Assembly (NCBI GenBank): GCA_007693875.1
Contig: RECT01000384.1
Coordinates: 1 to 10,828 of the forward strand
Reading direction: 5' to 3'
DNA length: 10,828 nucleotides
Source: Spirulina sp. DLM2.Bin59
Lineage (GTDB): Bacteria; Cyanobacteriota; Cyanobacteriia; Cyanobacteriales; Spirulinaceae
Positions within the stretch are counted from its first letter, which is position 1; every line of letters begins with the position of its first letter. Shown piece after piece: positions 6,418 to 10,828 of this stretch. Below the pieces are notes generated by a model, which was given only the letters and a program-made list of their open reading frames with translations, had not been told where the DNA came from and did no database searches. Position numbers and translations under genes: made by a program.

Positions 6418-6461
6418 GGGGCGAGAAATTTTGCTTTGCAAACTTTTCGCCTTTTCGCCCC
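6418..6461. repeat. GGGGCGA...TTTTCGCCCC intergenic inverted repeat
   Basis: GGGGCGAGAA (6418-6427) and TTTTCGCCCC (6452-6461) pair at 9 of 10 positions around a 24-base interior. It lies between the end of the histidine kinase gene and the start of the DUF512 gene, both on the minus strand. It shares its arms with the hairpins at 1755-1776 and 10631-10685. It could terminate the kinase transcript, but a repeat-family origin is equally likely. Confidence 0.55.
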
Positions 6462-6479
6462 TACGCCGATCCATAATCC

Positions 6480-8282
6480 TTATTTGCCAATCACCCCCGC
6501 CGGATTAATCGGCAGATAGAGCGTAAAACAGGTTTCCCCCAACTCCTCCTCCGTTTCCAACTGACTGCGCACCTCCACCCTTCCCCCCAAATGCTTCACC
6601 AAATTCTTCACCAACGTCAACCCCAAACCTGTCCCCGCAATCCCTTGCTGCGTCACCCCTTGACCCCGCATAAACTTATCAAAAATATGCTCCTGATCCT
6701 CCGGGGAAATCCCCGGCCCATAATTGCGTACCTCAATCACTAACTGCTCTTGGGCAAAGCCCATTTCAATCTCCACAATCGTATCAGCGGCGGAATATTT
6801 CCCAGCATTGGTGAGCAATTCATTAATCACCCGCTCTAACCCTTCCGGGTGAGAACAAATAATAAACGGTGTTGCCGATGTAATCACTTTAACGGTGAGA
6901 TGTTTACTCGTCCAACGCTGCTCAAAGGCGGCGATCAGCGGTTCAATAAATTCGATCAGATCAAAATCTTGCCAGGATAACAGTAAAGATTGGGATTCGG
7001 ATTGTTGTAGTTTTAAAAGGTTTTGAATCAGATCACATTCCCGTTGCCATTCCTGTTCTAGGAGATCTAAATACTTTTGTTTGCGTTCAGCGGGAAGCTC
7101 CGGCTGGCGGAGGATTTGAATTGCTACCTTCATACTCGTTAATGGGGTGCGCAATTCATGGCTAACGGAATCGAGGAATTCATCCTTGAGTTCAATTAAA
7201 TGCCGCAGTTGCTCCACCTGTTGACGGGTTTTTTCAAAAAGGCGGGCCTGGACATCTAAACTGCCTTTCAATTGGGCGGTGCGCTTATCGACAAGGATTT
7301 GCACCTGTTTTAGCGTGTTGTGGTGAATAATCGCGGTGCTGACTTGGTTACTCACCCAGCGGAGGGCTTCGAGATTAATTTTTGGCCAAACTTCGTTGAC
7401 ATTTTGTTGTAAACCGATAAAGCCGATCACCAGCCGGGTTTCTTGATGGCCATAGGTGATGTTAGAACCCATTAGCGGTAGGAGTAAAAGGGTGGGAAAT
7501 TGCTGCCAACTCCAGAGGCTCATGCTGGCGGCAGCAGTGGGAGCACAATCATCATAGTGAAAGAGGGAGGGACTGGGGGCCTGATGCCAGGCTTGGAGAC
7601 AATAGGGACAATCTCGCAGATTAAAGGCTTCAATGTCGGGGATGGGGGCAATGTTGTCCTGTTGCCAGCGGCTGACAATGCTGCCTTTGGCCTGTTTGTA
7701 GGGTTGTGGGGCGAGGGGATTTTTATATTTAAACAGGGTGACAAAACTCCGCTTCATCCGGAGGAAGGGACTGAGTTCGCTAAGGGTGACGTGAAAGAGA
7801 TCATCAATATCGGTGGCTTGGCGCATGGCTTCCCCAAGCCGATCAAAGAGGTTGTGAACCCCCTCTTGCCAATGGAGTTGGGTTTGCAGTTCGAGGTGGG
7901 AAAGGGCGATCGCCACTGTGTCGATCAGATAGACCTGTTCTTGCGCTGTTAATGCTGGGTGCCATTGGGGATCACCATGGCCAAAACACACAGTTCCCCC
8001 TGCATTTAAGGAGAGTTCGTAATACCCCAAGGCGGAGGAGATGGAGCTATCGGCGTTGGCGGAGCGATTACGCAAGCTAGCTTCTAGGCTGTGGCCCTTT
8101 TCCTGCCAATACCCCTCTAAATAGCCCTGGGTTTGGGGGGAAGGCAGGATTAAACAAGCTTGGGCATTAAGTCCTTCAGCAAGGGTTTGGGCGATCGCCC
8201 CCAACTGCACATTGGGGTTTTCGTCACTATTGAGTTGTCCTAGGATACCTTGATTAATCTCATGGATTACCGATCCCGCCAT
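6480..8282 (-). CDS. GAF-domain sensor histidine kinase
   Basis: This is a soluble-looking two-component sensor of 600 residues from the ATG at 8282. That start is preferred because GGGGG lies 7 bases upstream; an ATG at 8318 would add 12 residues but has a poorer site. In the longer numbering, two GAF-like regions occupy about 35-148 and 155-335. A coiled linker (about 336-378) leads to the HisKA helix with phospho-acceptor His387 in SVSHELRTPL. The ATP-binding domain has N-box NELLTNAGKYS (499-509), G1 GPGI (534-537), F-box FDKF (546-549) and G2 GTGLGL (562-567). It autophosphorylates on His387 and passes phosphate to a response regulator, but none is adjacent. No membrane segment is seen. 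The second GAF region carries a Cys/His cluster (Cys237, Cys240, His245, His254, Cys258). The signal is unknown. Confidence 0.93.
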   Translation of the reverse strand: MAGSVIHEINQGILGQLNSDENPNVQLGAIAQTLAEGLNAQACLILPSPQTQGYLEGYWQEKGHSLEASLRNRSANADSSISSALGYYELSLNAGGTVCFGHGDPQWHPALTAQEQVYLIDTVAIALSHLELQTQLHWQEGVHNLFDRLGEAMRQATDIDDLFHVTLSELSPFLRMKRSFVTLFKYKNPLAPQPYKQAKGSIVSRWQQDNIAPIPDIEAFNLRDCPYCLQAWHQAPSPSLFHYDDCAPTAAASMSLWSWQQFPTLLLLPLMGSNITYGHQETRLVIGFIGLQQNVNEVWPKINLEALRWVSNQVSTAIIHHNTLKQVQILVDKRTAQLKGSLDVQARLFEKTRQQVEQLRHLIELKDEFLDSVSHELRTPLTSMKVAIQILRQPELPAERKQKYLDLLEQEWQRECDLIQNLLKLQQSESQSLLLSWQDFDLIEFIEPLIAAFEQRWTSKHLTVKVITSATPFIICSHPEGLERVINELLTNAGKYSAADTIVEIEMGFAQEQLVIEVRNYGPGISPEDQEHIFDKFMRGQGVTQQGIAGTGLGLTLVKNLVKHLGGRVEVRSQLETEEELGETCFTLYLPINPAGVIGK

Positions 8283-8342
8283 ACTCAACCCCCTACGCTG
8301 TGAAAACCATTGATCCAAAAGCTAACATCACCGCCTTTCTCA

Positions 8343-8348
8343 ACTATA
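8343..8348 (-). promoter_or_regulatory. Possible -10 element for the histidine kinase gene
   Basis: TATAGT on the minus strand (8348-8343) matches the -10 consensus at five of six positions and lies 25-61 bases upstream of the two candidate starts. The -35 position reads ATGGCG, a poor match. The kinase may instead be read through from the upstream minus-strand gene. Confidence 0.3.
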
Positions 8349-8387
8349 CGCGCAATCCTGGGGTTCGCCATTGAGCTGCGATCCCAT

Positions 8388-8408
8388 CTTCCCACTTCCC
8401 ACTTCCTA
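8388..8408. repeat. Heptanucleotide tandem repeat at the end of the membrane-protein gene
   Basis: CTTCCCA, CTTCCCA and CTTCCTA stand in tandem (8388-8394, 8395-8401, 8402-8408). The last unit contains the TAG stop of the minus-strand gene ending at 8406. Heptamer tandem repeats (STRR type) are known from cyanobacterial genomes. This copy may be a short member or local slippage. Confidence 0.6.
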
Positions 8409-9299
8409 CTCCCCCTGGCGAGCATTAGCTTGCTGTTGTGCCACTTGACTATACTCGGTGTAAGTTAAAGCCCGTTCCTGAGCCGTTGCATAGCGGGGAT
8501 GGTTTTGGGGAACCGCCTTCATCAGGTTGGCAGCCTGTTGCCATTGTTCAGCTAAGGCAGCCCATTGAGATGCTGTTTCAGCGGTTTGGCCTGCTGTGGA
8601 CATTTGTTCTGCTAAACGGACGGCATCGGCAAAGGGATCATCAGAGTTGACCGGTACACCGTTGGGATCGAGGACTACGGTTGTTGGGGCAGGTTCAGGG
8701 GTTGCAGCCTCAGTGGTAGTGGTGGCAGGGGCAGGCATCTGTTCCATTTGAGCTTGCCAGTTGTGATAACCCCAACCCGTCATAAAACTAACCCCACAGA
8801 GCAAAGCTAACCCCAAGGTATTGCGCAGGAGGGGGGGCAGGCCATGGCGAAGGACAGGCACATTGAGTTCCACCGCCGGCAGGGTTTGATCGGGGGTGAG
8901 GGCAATTTGAAGGTGTTGAAACCAACGGCGGAACCAGAGAGAACGGCGCAACACCAGCTCCTCTGACCAGAGCAGTTCACTTTCTGGATTGCGGGTGACA
9001 TCTTCTAACCAATGGAGTTGCTGCTCTTGGGCAATGCGGCCGTAGAGTTTGACTCGGTGAATTTTAGGCGGCTCTAAGCTTTCGAGGGTGGCACGGATCT
9101 TGGGGATGATCGTACTGGGTTCTAGCTGCTCGGCGGTGTTGGCTTCGCACAGCAGTTGTAAGACGCGATCTGCAAGGACAGCACGGGTGCGGACTCTTTG
9201 TTCAATCAATGCCTCATTAAGAATTTGAATGATCGCCGCCATGCTGCCCTGTTGAGCTTGCCTCATCACATCATCCATGACTTGCATTAACCTCTTCAC
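8406..9299 (-). CDS. Single-pass membrane protein of unknown function
   Basis: I do not recognise a named family for this 297-residue protein. Residues 1-155 are predicted cytoplasmic and mostly helical. The opening (QQGSMAAIIQILNEAL, 16-31) resembles N-terminal segments seen in other cyanobacterial hypothetical proteins. One hydrophobic segment (about 157-178, LLRNTLGLALLCGVSFMTGWGY) is followed by an Ala/Pro/Thr-rich linker (188-210). A C-terminal helical region (224-292) contains WAALAEQWQQAANLMKAVPQNHPRYATAQERALTYTEY. That resembles a TPR-like W-x-x-A / VP-x-x-x-x-Y-x-x-A motif common in cyanobacterial membrane-anchored proteins. The start is GTG at 9299; an in-frame ATG at 9287 preceded by AAGAGG is an alternative. 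It lies upstream of the histidine kinase in the same direction and may be co-transcribed with it. Confidence 0.78.
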   Translation of the reverse strand: MKRLMQVMDDVMRQAQQGSMAAIIQILNEALIEQRVRTRAVLADRVLQLLCEANTAEQLEPSTIIPKIRATLESLEPPKIHRVKLYGRIAQEQQLHWLEDVTRNPESELLWSEELVLRRSLWFRRWFQHLQIALTPDQTLPAVELNVPVLRHGLPPLLRNTLGLALLCGVSFMTGWGYHNWQAQMEQMPAPATTTTEAATPEPAPTTVVLDPNGVPVNSDDPFADAVRLAEQMSTAGQTAETASQWAALAEQWQQAANLMKAVPQNHPRYATAQERALTYTEYSQVAQQQANARQGE

Positions 9300-9436
9300 T
9301 CCACCTCAAATCAACGGGACTCCCAATGATCATTACAGTCTACCAAGAACTCTGCCCATTCCTCACTTTTTTGACCCCTAACCCTAGCGATCACCTGACC
9401 GAGGCCAGGGGATGAGGAAAGATCCGGATTTGGTAG

Positions 9437-9465
9437 TTGAGAAAGAATAGCAATAGTGTTATGCT
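9437..9465 (+). promoter_or_regulatory. Candidate sigma-70-type promoter for futA
   Basis: TTGAGA (9437-9442, five of six to consensus) and TATGCT (9460-9465, four of six) are separated by 17 bases. Transcription would begin near 9472 and give a leader of about 77 bases that includes the hairpin at 9492-9510. I looked for a Fur box overlapping it and found no convincing palindrome. Confidence 0.45.
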
Positions 9466-9491
9466 GATTTTGACAATAACTTTCAACACTT

Positions 9492-9512
9492 AACCCCAGG
9501 CACTGGGGTTTT
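9492..9512 (+). terminator. Terminator-like hairpin in the futA leader
   Basis: AACCCCAG (9492-9499) and CTGGGGTT (9503-9510) form a perfect 8-bp stem with loop GCA. The T-rich sequence TTTTCTT follows from 9509 on the plus strand. No plus-strand gene lies upstream within 4.5 kb, so it would act on the futA transcript itself or on a short leader RNA. Attenuation is a possibility, not shown. Confidence 0.5.
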
Positions 9513-9548
9513 CTTCCGTTGGAATTCAATCACATATTGAGGACGACT

Positions 9549-10598
9549 ATGCTGACAAGACGGCTTTTTTTAGCGGGTGGAACGGCAATCACTGCCTTGG
9601 TTTTAGGGGATTTGCGGGGTTCACGACCCACATCAGCCCAGGGACGATCTGTGAATCTCTACTCTTCCCGCCACTACGATACGGATGAAGCCTTATTTGC
9701 AGGATTTACTCGTAGTAGTGGGATGGGCACAAACCTGATTGAAGCTACTGCCAATGAGTTGATTGCGCGGATCAAAAGTGAAGGGCGCAACAGTCCGGCG
9801 GATGTGCTGATTACGGTGGACGCGGGGAATCTCTGGATGGCGGAGCAGGAGGATTTGCTCGTGCCGGTGGATTCAGAAATTCTCAAAAGTCGGATTCCTG
9901 AAGGGCTACGCCATCCCCAAGGCCGCTGGTTTGGGTTTTCAACCCGGGCGCGGGTGATTTTTTACAATCGCGATCGCGTCAAGCCTGAACAACTCTCTAC
10001 CTATGAAGATCTCGCTAGCCCCAAATGGCGCGGCCAGATCCTGATGCGGTCTTCCAGCAATATCTACAATCAATCCTTAGTGGCTTCGTTGATTGCTGTC
10101 CATGGCACGACCCGCACGGAAGAATGGCTCCGGGGCTTTGTGCGGAACTTTGCTCGCCCGCCGGAGGGTAATGATACGAGCCAGATTCGTGATTGCGCCG
10201 CCGGTCGGGGGCATATTACCTTGGCGAATACCTACTACTACGCCCGTTTAGCCAAGTCCAGTGATCCCGCCGATCAGGAAGTGGTGCGCAAAGTGGGTTT
10301 ATTTTTCCCCAACCAAGCCAATCGGGGAACCCATGTCAATATCAGCGGTGCAGGGGTGCTGCGCCATGCTCCCAATCGGGAGGGGGCGATCGCCTTCCTG
10401 GAACATCTCACCACTCCTGAGGCTCAGGGCTATTTTTCCAGCGGCAATAATGAATACCCGGTGGTGGAAGGGTCTCCCTTAGATCCCGTTGTGGCGGGCT
10501 TTGGGCAGTTTAAAGCCGATTTGGAAACGGGGGCGGTGAAATACGGCCAGAACCAAGCGGAAGCGATTCGCCTCATGGATCGGGCTGGTTGGCGATAA
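9549..10598 (+). CDS. futA: FutA-type periplasmic ferric-iron binding protein
   Basis: This 349-residue protein is the substrate-binding part of an ATP-driven Fe(III) importer of the FutABC type. The ATG at 9549 is chosen because AGGA (9540-9543) sits 5 bases upstream and the sequence then begins with a twin-arginine signal, MLTRRLFLAGG. An ATG at 9519 would add 10 residues before it and lacks a good site. Likely cleavage is near residue 30 (TSA-QG). The mature protein opens with VNLYSSRHYDTDEALF, diagnostic of FutA/FbpA-like proteins. The candidate iron ligands are His42-Tyr43 and the NTYYYARL tyrosines (229-231). Other family stretches are WRGQILMRSSSNIYNQSL, PEGNDTSQIR, THVNISGAGVL and GNNEYPV. 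Export by Tat implies folding before crossing the membrane, as reported for FutA2. No futB (permease) or futC (ATPase) gene is next to it. Confidence 0.95.
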   Translation: MLTRRLFLAGGTAITALVLGDLRGSRPTSAQGRSVNLYSSRHYDTDEALFAGFTRSSGMGTNLIEATANELIARIKSEGRNSPADVLITVDAGNLWMAEQEDLLVPVDSEILKSRIPEGLRHPQGRWFGFSTRARVIFYNRDRVKPEQLSTYEDLASPKWRGQILMRSSSNIYNQSLVASLIAVHGTTRTEEWLRGFVRNFARPPEGNDTSQIRDCAAGRGHITLANTYYYARLAKSSDPADQEVVRKVGLFFPNQANRGTHVNISGAGVLRHAPNREGAIAFLEHLTTPEAQGYFSSGNNEYPVVEGSPLDPVVAGFGQFKADLETGAVKYGQNQAEAIRLMDRAGWR

Positions 10599-10627
10599 TA
10601 TTTACCCTGGATAACATTGACCCTGGC

Positions 10628-10685
10628 GATGGGGCGGAAAAGTCTCGTAGAAAACTTAGTTTTTGTCGCCCCATCTTTTCGCCCC
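10628..10685 (+). terminator. Hairpin after futA, candidate terminator and repeat copy
   Basis: GATGGGGCG (10628-10636) and CGCCCCATC (10667-10675) form a 9-bp stem around a 30-base interior, followed directly by TTTT (10676-10679). It lies 30 bases after the futA stop, a fitting terminator position. A second right arm TTTTCGCCCC (10676-10685) can alternatively pair with GGGGCGGAAA (10631-10640). This shows membership of the same arm family as 1755-1776 and 6418-6461. Confidence 0.6.
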
Positions 10686-10715
10686 AACCTTGTTGCTTAA
10701 CCCCCCCCTTGTTCT

Positions 10716-10828
10716 GTGTCTGCTGATTTGCACTCTTCTCCCTATGATTTAGCTGCCCAAAAAGAGGCGGGGCGATCGCCCCTGATTTTTGGGGCGATGG
10801 TGGCGATCGCCAGCTTGATCCATGGGGG
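10716..10828 (+). CDS. Possible start of an unidentified gene, cut by the window edge
   Basis: A frame opening with GTG at 10716 stays open for 37 codons to the end. It would read MSADLHSSPYDLAAQKEAG and then a hydrophobic stretch LIFGAMVAIASLIHG, like the first membrane segment of a membrane protein. There is no clear ribosome binding site, and the region contains two HIP1 octamers that bias its composition. The family cannot be told from this fragment. A permease working with FutA is conceivable from position but has no sequence support. Confidence 0.35.
   Translation, partial: MSADLHSSPYDLAAQKEAGRSPLIFGAMVAIASLIHG

Noticed and set aside
7500..7952. A 150-codon plus-strand open frame inside the histidine kinase gene
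   Set aside because: It is antisense to a gene with full GAF/HisKA/ATPase motifs, is glycine-rich in a manner typical of shadow frames, and has no recognisable domain.
9420..9490. Fur-box-like A/T-rich sequence before futA
   Set aside because: AGAAAGAATAGCAATAG is A-rich but lacks the inverted symmetry expected of a Fur site, so I did not call an operator.
9311..9529. A 72-codon minus-strand open frame between the membrane-protein gene and futA
   Set aside because: It covers the likely futA promoter and leader hairpin on the other strand, begins only 20 bases from the futA start, lacks a ribosome site and resembles no family I know. A real small gene is not excluded but is poorly supported.
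9519..9548. Upstream ATG at 9519 for the FutA-like protein
   Set aside because: It puts ten extra residues before a well-formed twin-arginine signal, whereas the ATG at 9549 has AGGA at correct spacing.

Overview
The window is cyanobacterial. The octamer GCGATCGC (the cyanobacterial HIP1 palindrome) occurs about 20 times in 10.8 kb. Several genes belong to cyanobacterial families: NdhL, DUF3007, the PDZ/radical-SAM/DUF512 protein and a FutA-type ferric-iron binding protein. Short intergenic hairpin repeats are common. I cannot name the species. No rRNA, tRNA, CRISPR array, insertion sequence or phage gene is visible.

Layout, left to right. Bases 1-1735 are the 3' part of a long TPR-repeat protein gene (+), which ends against a hairpin. 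Bases 1791-3492 are a two-gene minus-strand operon, hupE-like then cobW-like. It is preceded by a cobalamin riboswitch (about 3541-3659) whose partner hairpin (3506-3522) lies just upstream of the hupE start codon. Together these suggest cobalt (or nickel) uptake plus a GTPase metallochaperone, repressed when B12 is plentiful. Reading rightwards from the divergent intergenic region come an unrecognised 139-residue protein, ndhL (NDH-1 subunit L) and a DUF3007 membrane protein (3891-4899, +); ndhL and the DUF3007 gene overlap by one base.

Bases 4966-9299 carry three minus-strand genes. These are the PDZ/radical-SAM/DUF512 protein, whose last residues are encoded by a mobile-type hairpin repeat; a two-GAF sensor histidine kinase with no adjacent response regulator; and a single-pass membrane protein of unknown role. 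Bases 9549-10598 (+) encode a Tat-exported FutA-like periplasmic ferric-iron binding protein. Its leader contains a terminator-like hairpin. A possible new gene begins at 10716 and runs off the end.

Most of the window is core cyanobacterial metabolism: metal acquisition, photosynthetic electron transport and sensing. The most notable signals are regulatory RNA structure and intergenic repeats. I see no defence or biosynthetic cluster and no clear novel multi-gene system.
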